From AC-43 sp963728855 (GTDB lineage: Bacteria; Actinomycetota; Actinomycetes; Mycobacteriales; Micromonosporaceae), in NCBI GenBank assembly GCA_963728855.1, contig CAVSLN010000007.1, forward strand, positions 620,001 to 684,000: a DNA stretch of 64,000 bases, read 5' to 3'. The position numbers and the translations under genes were made by a program. Positions 31,301 through 38,889 of the stretch are shown piece after piece. The notes under the pieces were generated by a model. It searched no databases and was not told where the DNA came from. It worked only from the letters and a program-made list of their open reading frames with translations. Within the stretch, counting starts at the first letter, position 1. The number at the start of each line of letters is the position of its first letter.

Positions 31301-32209
31301 TCAGCGTTCCTTGATGGCGAAGCGGTTGGCGATCAGGCGGCCGATCAGAGTGGTGATGAGCACGAGGACCACGAGTGTCAACGCGGCGCCCCAGGCGCGG
31401 TCGGTCGCTGCTTGGAACGGTTCCGTGGCGTTGCGGTAGATCTGGACCGGCAATGCGGTGTTGCTTCCTGACAGGTCCCAGTTGGTCCGTTGGGTGAGGC
31501 CAACGACCAGCACGATCGGAGCCGTCTCGCCCGCCGCGCGGGAGATGGCGAGCAGCGCGCCGCTGGCGATGCCGGAGATCGCCGCCGGCAGCACGACGGT
31601 GAGGATGGTGCGCCATTTTCGCGCGCCGAGCGCCAGGCTCGCCTGGCGCAGCTCGTCGGGCACGAGGCGCAGCATCTCCTCGCTGGAGCGGATCACCACC
31701 GGCAGCATGAGGCAGGCCAGGGCGAGAGCGCCGGCGAGGCCGCTCTGCTCCGTGACAAGAACCACCGCGGTGTAGATGAACAGCCCCATCACGATCGACG
31801 GCACGCCGGTCATGACGTCGGACATCAGCCGGACGGTCCGGGCGAGCGTGTTCTGCTTGCCGTACTCGTTGAGGTAGATGGCGCCGAGCACGCCCAGCGG
31901 AATGGCCAGCAGTGACGCCACGCCGGTCATCAGCAATGTGCCAGCGACCGCGGGGCCGATGCCGCCGCCCGGGTTCGCGAGCTGCCGCGGGATGCGGTCG
32001 GTGAGGAACTCCCAGCTGATCACCTTTGAACCGTTGGCGATCACGTAGTACATGACCAACGCGAGCGGCACGACCGCGATGGCCACCGAGAGCACGATCG
32101 CGGTCCTGGCGAGGGTGTTGGTCCACCGGCGCCGGGCCGACAGCGACGCGCGGCGCAGGTCGACCGGCGCGGGCTGTGGTCGCGAGGCTGGCTGGGCGAC
32201 AGTCGTCAT
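31301..32209 (-). CDS. pstA: Phosphate ABC transporter permease PstA
   Basis: 302 residues, six transmembrane helices. PSIVMGLFIYTAVVL is the PstA hallmark, RQASLALGARKWRTILTVVLP is the EAA loop, and RAAGETAPIVLVVGL follows. I take ATG 32209, which overlaps the pstC stop (ATGA arrangement at 32206-32209); the upstream extension is only the shadow of pstC. Forms the channel with PstC in the cytoplasmic membrane. Confidence 0.95.
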   Translation of the reverse strand: MTTVAQPASRPQPAPVDLRRASLSARRRWTNTLARTAIVLSVAIAVVPLALVMYYVIANGSKVISWEFLTDRIPRQLANPGGGIGPAVAGTLLMTGVASLLAIPLGVLGAIYLNEYGKQNTLARTVRLMSDVMTGVPSIVMGLFIYTAVVLVTEQSGLAGALALACLMLPVVIRSSEEMLRLVPDELRQASLALGARKWRTILTVVLPAAISGIASGALLAISRAAGETAPIVLVVGLTQRTNWDLSGSNTALPVQIYRNATEPFQAATDRAWGAALTLVVLVLITTLIGRLIANRFAIKER

Positions 32210-33201
32210 CCCGCCGCTCCCTTCATCCGGATCTCCGCCCGCCGGACGACGACCTGGGCGGAATAGTTGACCACGATGGTGATCACGAAGAGCAGCACGC
32301 CGCATGCGATCAACGCGGAACGACCGGGTGGCACACCAGGGTCACCGAAGTTGAGGGCGATGACCGACGCGAGGGTGTTACCCGACGCGAAGAGGTTCGG
32401 CGTGATCTGCGTTGCCGCCCCGATCGTCAGGGCCACCGCGATCGTCTCGCCCATCGCGCGCCCGAGGCCGAGCATGACCGCGCCCACCACGCCGCCGAAG
32501 CTGTGCGGGAAGACGGCGCCTCTGATCATCTCCCACTGGGTGGCACCAAGCGCGAACGCGGCCTGCTTGTCGGCGTCCGGAACGGTGGCGAAGACTTCTC
32601 GGGTGATCGACGTGATGATCGGGATGATCATGATGGCGACGATGATGCCGGCGGTCATGAAGCCACGACCCGAAGATACCGGGTTGCCGAACAGTGACCC
32701 GAGCCCCGGGACGCCGCCGACGGCGCCGTGGAGGGCCCGGTAGACCTTCACCAGAGCGGGGCCGACGACGATGATGCCCCAGAGTCCGAACACGACCGAA
32801 GGGATCGACGCGAGTAGGTCGACCACGGTCACTACCGCCGACCGGAGCCGGACCGGGGCGAGCTCGGTCAGGAAGAGAGCGATGCCGACGGAGACGGGAA
32901 CGGCGAAGATGAGGGCGATGAGCGAGACGACCGCGGTGCCGTAGACGAACGACAGCGCGCCGTACACCGGACTGGCGCCGTTCACCGACAGCGGGATCCA
33001 CGACGAGCTGGTCACAAATCCCAGGCCGGCATATCTGAGCGCGGGCCAGGCCTCCCGCAGCGTGGTGAGCAGAATCAGCGCCAGGATCGCCAGCACCAGC
33101 ATTCCCGCGGTCAGGGTCAACCCCGAGAATGCGCGATCCGACAACGCCCCGTATCCCTTGGCCGAAAGGCGCCGGCCGGGTCGTCCGGTGGTCTGTGTCA
33201 T
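32206..33201 (-). CDS. pstC: Phosphate ABC transporter permease PstC
   Basis: 331 residues, six transmembrane helices after a short basic N-terminus. Characteristic pieces are IPSVVFGLWGIIVVGPAL and KQAAFALGATQWEMIRGAVFP (EAA loop), then GRAMGETIAVALTIG. Compared with the PstC-type protein of the surface operon it lacks the long WLHQNFGW insert. The gene follows pstS with a strong hairpin in the gap, which fits the common pattern of pstS being expressed at higher levels than the channel genes. Confidence 0.95.
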   Translation of the reverse strand: MTQTTGRPGRRLSAKGYGALSDRAFSGLTLTAGMLVLAILALILLTTLREAWPALRYAGLGFVTSSSWIPLSVNGASPVYGALSFVYGTAVVSLIALIFAVPVSVGIALFLTELAPVRLRSAVVTVVDLLASIPSVVFGLWGIIVVGPALVKVYRALHGAVGGVPGLGSLFGNPVSSGRGFMTAGIIVAIMIIPIITSITREVFATVPDADKQAAFALGATQWEMIRGAVFPHSFGGVVGAVMLGLGRAMGETIAVALTIGAATQITPNLFASGNTLASVIALNFGDPGVPPGRSALIACGVLLFVITIVVNYSAQVVVRRAEIRMKGAAG

Positions 33202-33226
33202 GCGGTGAACTCCCGAAAGTGTTCGC

Positions 33227-33260
33227 CCTCGGGGACGGACCTTGCGATCCGTCCCCGAGG
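33227..33260 (-). promoter_or_regulatory. Strong pstS-pstC intergenic hairpin
   Basis: Perfect 13-bp stem CCTCGGGGACGGA/TCCGTCCCCGAGG with an 8-base loop between the pstS stop and the pstC start. No U-run follows. It probably stabilises the pstS mRNA or terminates part of the transcripts, giving more binding protein than permease. Confidence 0.7.
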
Positions 33261-33281
33261 CATCGTCAGGCGAGCCGGGTA

Positions 33282-34364
33282 TCAGGCCTCAACCTTGTCG
33301 AGCTGCGCCAGTGCCTTTGTCTGCAACGCAGCCGGCAGCTTCGCGAAGTTCACCGACTCCGCGAACTGCTGTCCGTCGGTGAGCAGCCACTTCAGGAATG
33401 CCTTGACGTTCTTGCCCTTGGTTGCGTCGGTGTACTTGGTCTTGACCAGAATGTAGGTCGGCGCCGCGATGGGGTAGGTCGTCGCGCCGGGCGCGTTGAT
33501 CGGGTCATAGGTCAGGTCGTCCTTGACCGTAGCGCCCTCAAGGGCCCCAGCCGTACCGGCAAGCGACGCCTTGACGTACTGGCCGTCCTTGTTCTTGACC
33601 GCCGCGAACGTCAGGCCGCTGGCGATGGCGTCGGAGAAGTCCACGTACCCGATGGCGCCGTCGCTCTGCTTGATGATCTGCGCCACGCCGGTGTTCTTGT
33701 CGCCGCCCTGGGTGTCCGCCGGCCAGGCGACCGTGTCGCCGGTACCGAGCTTCCACCCGGGGGAGGCCTTGGTCAGGAACTTGGTGAAGTTGTTGGTCGT
33801 GCCCGAGCCGTCCGACCGGTGCGCGACGACGATGTCCTTGTCAGGCAGCGTGGCGGTCGGGTTGTCCGTCTTGATCGCCGGGTCGCTCCACTTCTTGATG
33901 TCGCGCTGGAAGATCTTGGCCAGCGTGTCGGGGCTCAGCTGAAGAGCGGCCACGCCCGACAGGTTGTACGACACCGTGATCGGCGCGGCGACGGTCGGCA
34001 GATAGAGGAAGGAGCCCGCGGCGGGCCCGTCGCCGGCCTTGACCAGGCTGTCGGAGCCGGCGAAGTCGGTCAGTCCGGCACCGAACTCCTTCTTTCCGGT
34101 ACCTGAACCGGCCGAGTTGTAGGTGATGTCGAGGTCCGGCGCGACCTTCGAGAACTCGTCCAAGGCTTTCTGGTAATACGCGTTGGGGAAGCTGGCGCCG
34201 GAGGCTTTCAACGCGCCGGACAGCTTCGAGTACTCGGAGCCGCCCGTGTTGGTGTTCGTGCCGCCGCTGTTGTTGTTGCTGCTGCAGCCAGTGAGTGCGG
34301 CGGCGGCGAGCGCGAGACCAGCGACACCGGCGAAGACGCGCCGCGAGACCACGTTGCGGTTCAC
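33282..34364 (-). CDS. pstS: Phosphate-binding lipoprotein PstS
   Basis: 360 residues from GTG 34364, preceded by AGAGAGG. Lipoprotein signal ending in the lipobox LTGC (Cys ~26), followed by a Ser/Asn/Gly linker. Mature protein: LKASGASFPNAYYQKAL, TYNSAGSGTGKKEFG (the phosphate loop), GSDSLVK, LAKIFQRDIKKWSDPAI, AHRSDGSGTTNNFTKFL (second ligand loop) and GAIGYVDFSDA. All are standard for PstS. First gene of pstSCAB on the minus strand, 91 bases after a clear PHO box. This is the genuine phosphate system of the window, in contrast to the diverged surface operon at 12.9-28.3 kb. Confidence 0.95.
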   Translation of the reverse strand: MNRNVVSRRVFAGVAGLALAAAALTGCSSNNNSGGTNTNTGGSEYSKLSGALKASGASFPNAYYQKALDEFSKVAPDLDITYNSAGSGTGKKEFGAGLTDFAGSDSLVKAGDGPAAGSFLYLPTVAAPITVSYNLSGVAALQLSPDTLAKIFQRDIKKWSDPAIKTDNPTATLPDKDIVVAHRSDGSGTTNNFTKFLTKASPGWKLGTGDTVAWPADTQGGDKNTGVAQIIKQSDGAIGYVDFSDAIASGLTFAAVKNKDGQYVKASLAGTAGALEGATVKDDLTYDPINAPGATTYPIAAPTYILVKTKYTDATKGKNVKAFLKWLLTDGQQFAESVNFAKLPAALQTKALAQLDKVEA

Positions 34365-34454
34365 CTCGGATTTGCCTCTCTGTTGGGTTTCCGTCCGGCC
34401 GGCTGACCTGACCGGCCGACCGTAGGAGCAGCGGGTAGCCGGATATCTCATCAG

Positions 34455-34473
34455 GAATGAACGCGAGGTGAAC
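34455..34473 (-). promoter_or_regulatory. PHO box upstream of pstS
   Basis: On the minus strand GTTCACC-TCGC-GTTCATT: two GTTCAYY units at an 11-base period, the arrangement bound by PhoP in actinomycetes. It sits 91 bases before the pstS start. I find no comparable box before the surface operon. The rest of 34365-34697 shows no gene. Confidence 0.75.
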
Positions 34474-34697
34474 AGCCAGACCTGGTCGAGTAACTGGACA
34501 TCGCTGGCGCAGCCGGAAGGATCTGCCTTGTCCCCCCACACCGCACCTGTCCGAGGTCACCGCCCACCAGATGGGAGCTGACCGCGCGGGCGACGACGCG
34601 CCAGCGGTGCCGGGCACTGCGGTCGCTGACCGGAGTGCCCGGTGCACGTTCGCCGAGGCGATCGCGGGGTAGTTTGCTCTCGTCGAGGGGAGTCGTC

Positions 34698-35297
34698 ATG
34701 GGTATCGTCTCACCCGGCTTCACTGGCCGGGCCCGGGAGGCGGGTCCGCAGCTGCCGCCCGGTCAGTACCTGACCCGGGACTTCCCGGTGCTGTCCGCCG
34801 GCCCGACGCCGCGCATCCCGCTGGACCGGTGGCAGTTCACGGTCACCACCGAGCTGGGCGTGCAGCGCGGCTGGACCTGGGAGGAGCTGCTCGCCCTGCC
34901 CGCCGAGACGGTCACCGTGGACATCCACTGCGTGACCAAGTGGTCGAAGCTGGGTACGACCTGGCTGGGGGTACCGGTGGACACGTTCCTCGCGGACGTG
35001 GAGAGCGCGGCGGACTACGCGGTGGTGCACTCGTACGGCGGCTACACGACCAACCTGCCGCTGGAGGACCTGCTCGACGGCAAGGCATGGGTGGCGTACC
35101 GGTTTGACGGCGAGGACCTGCACCCCGAGCACGGCGGCCCGGCCCGGATGCTCGTCCCGCGGCACTACTTCTGGAAGTCCGCCAAGTGGGTACGCGGGAT
35201 CCGGCTCACCCTCGACAATGAGCCCGGGTTCTGGGAGACCGCCGGCTACCACGACTACGGCGACCCGTGGCGCGAGCAGCGGTACCAGGGCGACTGA
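34698..35297 (+). CDS. Sulfite-oxidase-like molybdopterin-dependent oxidoreductase
   Basis: 199 residues from ATG 34698 (GAGGGGAG upstream). A compact SUOX-fold protein: GVQRGWTWEELLALPAETVT, then VDIHCVTKWSKLGTTWLGV with the single Cys that ligates molybdenum, YGGYTTNLPLEDLL, HGGPARMLVPRHYFWKSAKWV and the C-terminal GYHDYGDPW. No signal peptide or haem domain, so probably cytoplasmic and distinct from secreted MsrP/YedY. The next gene encodes a flavin/NAD(P)H reductase, which could feed electrons to it. Confidence 0.85.
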   Translation: MGIVSPGFTGRAREAGPQLPPGQYLTRDFPVLSAGPTPRIPLDRWQFTVTTELGVQRGWTWEELLALPAETVTVDIHCVTKWSKLGTTWLGVPVDTFLADVESAADYAVVHSYGGYTTNLPLEDLLDGKAWVAYRFDGEDLHPEHGGPARMLVPRHYFWKSAKWVRGIRLTLDNEPGFWETAGYHDYGDPWREQRYQGD

Positions 35298-35347
35298 ACA
35301 CAGGCGGACTAGAGCGGGAGCGTGAGGCTACGGACAGCAGCCCGACG

Positions 35348-36106
35348 GTGGACGAGCGCCGAACGCGGGAGCGCGGCGCACTGGCCGGCCGGCTCGCGTG
35401 GCGGGTCGCCCGGTTGGCGGAGGCGCGGACGGAGACGCCCACCGCCCGTACGCTCGTGCTCGACGTATCCGACTGGCCGGGTCACCTCCCGGGACAGCAC
35501 GTCGACGTACGGCTGACCGCGCCCGACGGGTACTCGGCGCAGCGCAGCTACTCGATCGCCTCGGCACCGGACGGCGCCCGGGTGGAGCTGACCGTGCAGC
35601 GGGTACCGGACGGCGAGGTGTCGGCGTACCTGACCGAGGTCTACAAGATCGGCGACCCGGTGGAGGTCCGGGGCCCGGTCGGCGGCTGGTTCGTCTGGCG
35701 GGACAGCGACCAGGCCCCCGTGCTCCTCGTGGGCGGGGGCTCCGGGATCGTGCCGTTGATGGCGATGATCCGGGCCCGGGCGGCGGCCGGCAGCCGGGTG
35801 CCGTTCCGGCTGGTCTACTCGGTGCGCACGCCGGCTGACGCGTACTACGCCGAGGAGCTGCGCCGGCGCGTCCGCGACGACGGCGGGCTGGACGTGGCGT
35901 ACGTCCACACGCGCAGCGGGCCCCCGCCGGTCGGCCGGCTCGGGGTCGACACGCTCAACACCCACGGCTGGCCACCGGACTTCCAGCCGGCCTGCTTCGT
36001 CTGCGGGCCGACCGGGTTCGTGGAGACGGTCAGCGACATTCTGGTGTCGCTCGGGCACGACCCGCGCCGGGTCCGTACCGAGCGGTTCGGCCCGACCGGA
36101 GGATAG
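35348..36106 (+). CDS. FAD/NAD(P)H-dependent ferredoxin-reductase-like protein
   Basis: About 252 residues. RSYSIASAP is the FAD-binding RxYS motif, LLVGGGSGIVPLMAMIRARA the nucleotide loop, and ACFVCGPTGFVETVSDIL the C-terminal CGP motif of the ferredoxin-NADP reductase family. There is no [2Fe-2S] domain. The start is uncertain: GTG 35348 has a weak ribosome site, an upstream start at 35267 would overlap the SUOX gene by 30 bases. The context suggests it reduces the SUOX-like protein. A DUF6510 gene follows after two bases. Confidence 0.85.
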   Translation: MDERRTRERGALAGRLAWRVARLAEARTETPTARTLVLDVSDWPGHLPGQHVDVRLTAPDGYSAQRSYSIASAPDGARVELTVQRVPDGEVSAYLTEVYKIGDPVEVRGPVGGWFVWRDSDQAPVLLVGGGSGIVPLMAMIRARAAAGSRVPFRLVYSVRTPADAYYAEELRRRVRDDGGLDVAYVHTRSGPPPVGRLGVDTLNTHGWPPDFQPACFVCGPTGFVETVSDILVSLGHDPRRVRTERFGPTGG

Positions 36107-36108
36107 CC

Positions 36109-36426
36109 GTGACCTACCTGTTCACCGACTTCACCGACGGCAACGCGCTCGCCGGCCCGCTGCGGGAGATCTTCGCGATGGACGTGAGCGCGGCGACTGG
36201 CCGCTGCGTCTCCTGCGGTCGGCTGGACACGATCGCCGACCTGCGGGTGTACGACCACGCACCCGGCATGGTGGCCCGCTGCCCCGGCTGCGACGAGGTG
36301 GTGCTCCGCCTGGTACGCGGGCCCGGGCGCGCCTGGCTGGACCTGCGCGGCCTGGTCTGCCTGGAGATCCCGATGGCGCCCGAGGAGCCGAACGCCCTCG
36401 ACGAGCCGGAGCTCACGGTTCCGTAG
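36109..36426 (+). CDS. DUF6510-like zinc-ribbon protein
   Basis: 105 residues, GTG start two bases after the reductase stop. Two Cys pairs, RCVSCG (~32) and RCPGCD (~62), form a likely zinc ribbon. The N-terminal segment DGNALAGPLREIFAMDVSAATGRC is the family hallmark. The protein is a regular companion of the SUOX/reductase pair in actinomycetes (my recollection); its function is unknown. Confidence 0.75.
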   Translation: MTYLFTDFTDGNALAGPLREIFAMDVSAATGRCVSCGRLDTIADLRVYDHAPGMVARCPGCDEVVLRLVRGPGRAWLDLRGLVCLEIPMAPEEPNALDEPELTVP

Positions 36427-36430
36427 CGCG

Positions 36431-36489
36431 CCGGCTGGAGCGCCGTTGGCCAGCTGGACTGCCTTTGGCCCGGCTGGACTGCCGCTGTC
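36431..36489. repeat. Three imperfect 19-bp tandem repeats
   Basis: Units of the form CCRGCTGGACTGCCTTTGG fill the whole gap between two convergent genes; the third is shifted by one base and covers the stop codon of the minus-strand gene. Confidence 0.75.
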
Positions 36490-37228
36490 AGTGCAGGTCC
36501 TCCACCACGTCCGCGACAAGGTCCCGTGCCGTCGACTCGAACTGGCTCAGGGCGGCGTCGCGGTCGGCGGCCGACACCGGCTTGGCGTCCTTGGCCGGCG
36601 CCCCGCTGTATTTGATCATGATATGTGCGTTGGCGACCCGGACCGTCGCGTCGAACCTCGCGGTGCCGTACCGGTCGTCGAGCATCAGGAACGCCTGATC
36701 TCCGAGGCCGTACGCGTCGCGGACCGTCGCCCCGGTGTCGGCGGTTCTCCGCGCGAACTGGTAGAGGTCACGCGACTTGTCGATGCTGTCCTTCGTGGCG
36801 CTCTTGTGATAGATCTGCACATGGATCATGAACGAGAAGACCCCCTGCGCGAACCAGTGACACCCGACGTAGGGCTGGCTGGACACCACCTGGTCCATCT
36901 CGGGGTTGGGCGGCCGACCTGCCTTCAGGCGATTGGCGGTGGCGCTGTTCGTCGTGGCACACAGGTTCGGCGGCACCTTGTAGGGGCCGTTCGCGAGGAG
37001 CGCGTAGCGCAGCCCGAAAGCGGCCGGCGCGCCGCAGCACACCAGCACCGCCAACGCCCCGAGGACGAGCGCCACCGTCCAGCCGGTGCGCTTGCCACGC
37101 CGGGGTGGCGTCGCGGGCGGGTACGGCGGGTAGCCGGTCGGCGCGCCCACGTGAGGGCCGGGGTACGGGCCCGGGTAGTGGCCTGCGGGTGGGCCGGTAG
37201 GGGGTCCGGGAGGCTGCACGGGCGACAC
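36488..37228 (-). CDS. Membrane-anchored extracellular hypothetical protein
   Basis: 246 residues. A Pro/Gly/Tyr-rich cytoplasmic N-terminus (~1-45, GHYPGPYPGPHVG), one transmembrane helix (WTVALVLGALAVLVCCGAPAAFG) and an extracellular domain with two Cys (NLCATTNS and VGCHWFAQG) that may pair, as in DUF3558-like mycobacterial proteins. GLGDQAFLML and DATVRVANAHIMIKYSG strands support a compact beta fold. GTG start. The relation to DUF3558 is a guess from layout only; no function known. Confidence 0.6.
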   Translation of the reverse strand: MSPVQPPGPPTGPPAGHYPGPYPGPHVGAPTGYPPYPPATPPRRGKRTGWTVALVLGALAVLVCCGAPAAFGLRYALLANGPYKVPPNLCATTNSATANRLKAGRPPNPEMDQVVSSQPYVGCHWFAQGVFSFMIHVQIYHKSATKDSIDKSRDLYQFARRTADTGATVRDAYGLGDQAFLMLDDRYGTARFDATVRVANAHIMIKYSGAPAKDAKPVSAADRDAALSQFESTARDLVADVVEDLH

Positions 37229-37403
37229 GATATGCCACCGCGGATCATCGGGCAGCCCCTTGGTATCGGTGGGACTCGATCAATCACGGGCCTACCCGGA
37301 GCCGAGCGCGGCGTCGCCCGCCCCCGTCGACAGCGGAAGTGGCTCAGTGTGCCGCCCAGCTCCGCATCCCGGTCAGTGGGCGCCGCGCCTACGCTCACGT
37401 GTC

Positions 37404-38120
37404 ATGTGCACCGTGCTCCTGAGGTTCGCGCCGGGTCGCGCCTGGCCGCTGCTGCTCGCCGCGGTACGGGACGAGTTCGTGGACCGGGCGTGGGACCCGC
37501 CCGGCCGGTACTGGGCGGACCGGCTGCTCGGCGGTCGCGACCGGGTGGCCGCGGGTACCTGGCTGGCGGTGGACCCGTCCGGGGCGGTGGCCGCCGTGCT
37601 GAACGGGGTCCGCCTGCCGCCGCCGGCGCAGGGCGCGCGGCCGACCCGGGGAACGCTGCCGCTGGACGCCCTGCGCGGCCGGCCGCCGGAGGCCGCCGGC
37701 CGGGACGGCTTCCACCTGGTACGGGGTACGCCGGGCGAGGTACGGGTGTGGTCGTGGGACGGCGGGCAGCTGACCAGCGGGTCGCTGGCGCCGGGGGACC
37801 ACATCATCGTCAACCGCGGCGTCGGTACGGCGGACGAGCCGGTCGTCGCGCACTTCCTGCCGTTGTTGCGTGAGGTGGCCGACCCCGCCCCGGCCGGCGG
37901 TGAGTCCACTGTGGACTTCTGGGGGGACTGGGTACGGCTGCTCGCCGGCGACGGGCTCGACCCGGCCGACCCGCGTGCCCTGCTCGTGCGCCGTACGGTC
38001 GCCGGCAACGTCTACGGCTCCACGTCGGCGAGCCTCGTCGCGGTCCGTACCGGCGAGGTCCGGTACGACTTCTCCGCGACGCCGGCCGACCCGTCCGGGT
38101 GGTACCGCGTCACAGCCTGA
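37404..38120 (+). CDS. NRDE (TANGO2-like) family protein
   Basis: 238 residues. It starts MCTVLLRF, exposing Cys 2 as in NRDE/TANGO2 proteins with an Ntn-hydrolase-like fold. The name-giving segment is present as RDEFVDRAWDPPGRYW (AVRDE for NRDE), and AGTWLAVDPSGAVAAVLNGV matches the following strand pair. TANGO2 relatives are implicated in haem/lipid handling, but the bacterial role is open. I chose ATG 37404 because it puts Cys at position 2; the upstream extension is not protein-like. Confidence 0.8.
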   Translation: MCTVLLRFAPGRAWPLLLAAVRDEFVDRAWDPPGRYWADRLLGGRDRVAAGTWLAVDPSGAVAAVLNGVRLPPPAQGARPTRGTLPLDALRGRPPEAAGRDGFHLVRGTPGEVRVWSWDGGQLTSGSLAPGDHIIVNRGVGTADEPVVAHFLPLLREVADPAPAGGESTVDFWGDWVRLLAGDGLDPADPRALLVRRTVAGNVYGSTSASLVAVRTGEVRYDFSATPADPSGWYRVTA

Positions 38121-38161
38121 CGAGGCCGCGCTGTAGCGCCACGTGTACGGCAAGCCGGTAT

Positions 38162-38185
38162 TGACAGTGTCATGTGACAGTGTCA
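38162..38185. promoter_or_regulatory. Two tandem TGACAGTGTCA palindromes before the merR gene
   Basis: TGACA-G-TGTCA occurs at 38162-38172 and 38175-38185, and TTGACA at 38161-38166 could be the -35 hexamer of the promoter. The ATG is only 12 bases after the second copy. A third copy (TGACACTGTCA) is in the coding region at 38628-38638. Autoregulation by the MerR protein is the likely meaning. Confidence 0.6.
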
Positions 38186-38196
38186 TCGTGTAGGCC

Positions 38197-38889
38197 ATGA
38201 CGAGCCCGGGGTGGTGGACGCTGGACGAGCTGGTGGAGCGGGTGGCCGCTGCGCTGGCCGGGCCGGCGTACCCGGGTGCGCCGAACGGCCGCGTCCGGAA
38301 CCTGCCGGACCGGCGCGCGATCCGGTGGTACACCACGATCGGGCTGGTCGACCGGCCGGCCGCGCACCGCGGGCGTACCGCCCTGTACGGGCCACGGCAC
38401 CTGGTCCAGCTCGTCGCGGTCAAGCGCCGCCAGGCGGACGGCCGGTCGCTGACGCAGATCCAGGCGGAGCTGACCGGCGCGAGCGGCGCGACGCTGCGCC
38501 GCGTCGCGGGCGTACCCGAGGAACTGCTGTCGGACAGCGCCCCGCCGGCGGAGCCGGTCGCACCCCGGCCGCGGTTCTGGGCGCAGCGGCCCGCGCCGGG
38601 CGATGAGCCGTCGCCCGGGCCGCCCGATGACACTGTCACCACCCGCACCGGCGTGGCATTCAGCGGGGTGACACTGCCCGGCGGGGCGGTCCTGCTGCTG
38701 CCGGCCCACCCTGGCCACGACGACCTCGAAGCGATCCAGGCGGCCGCCCGGCCGCTGCTCGACCTGCTGGCCGACCGCGGCCTGCTGTCCCCGCCAGCCG
38801 GCAACGGGCCACCCGACGACCGGCGGCCCCGGCCCGATGCACCGCGAAACGGCCCCGGCCCGATGCACCGCGAAAGGAGAGTCGGATGA
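38197..38889 (+). CDS. MerR-family regulator of the VIT/vWA gene
   Basis: 230 residues. The N-terminal ~85 have the MerR winged helix: TLDELVERVAAAL, NLPDRRAIRWYTTIGLVDRP (the RxYxxxGL signature) and RTALYGPRHLVQLVAVKRRQ. The rest is Pro-rich with a short beta segment (GVTLPGGAVLLLPAHPG), not a known effector domain. A 26-bp tandem duplication (38824-38875) makes up its last codons. The stop overlaps the start of the VIT/vWA gene (ATGA), so the two are co-translated. Confidence 0.8.
   Translation: MTSPGWWTLDELVERVAAALAGPAYPGAPNGRVRNLPDRRAIRWYTTIGLVDRPAAHRGRTALYGPRHLVQLVAVKRRQADGRSLTQIQAELTGASGATLRRVAGVPEELLSDSAPPAEPVAPRPRFWAQRPAPGDEPSPGPPDDTVTTRTGVAFSGVTLPGGAVLLLPAHPGHDDLEAIQAAARPLLDLLADRGLLSPPAGNGPPDDRRPRPDAPRNGPGPMHRERRVG
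38628..38638. promoter_or_regulatory. Third TGACACTGTCA palindrome, inside the merR coding region
   Basis: Identical arms to the two copies before the gene (TGACA/TGTCA), ~250 bases before the VIT/vWA start. It could be a second operator or the base of a DNA loop. Confidence 0.4.
38824..38875 (+). repeat. 26-bp perfect tandem duplication at the end of merR
   Basis: Two identical copies of CGGCCCCGGCCCGATGCACCGCGAAA in direct contact. As 26 is not a multiple of three, the second copy is read in another frame and the regulator's C-terminus has been changed. It ends just before the AAAGGAGA ribosome site of the next gene. Confidence 0.9.

Noticed and set aside
30369..32126. A 585-codon frame read as an extended PstB
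   Set aside because: The upstream part is antisense-free shadow of pstA; only the last ~300 codons form PstB, with ribosome sites before 31298 and 31238.
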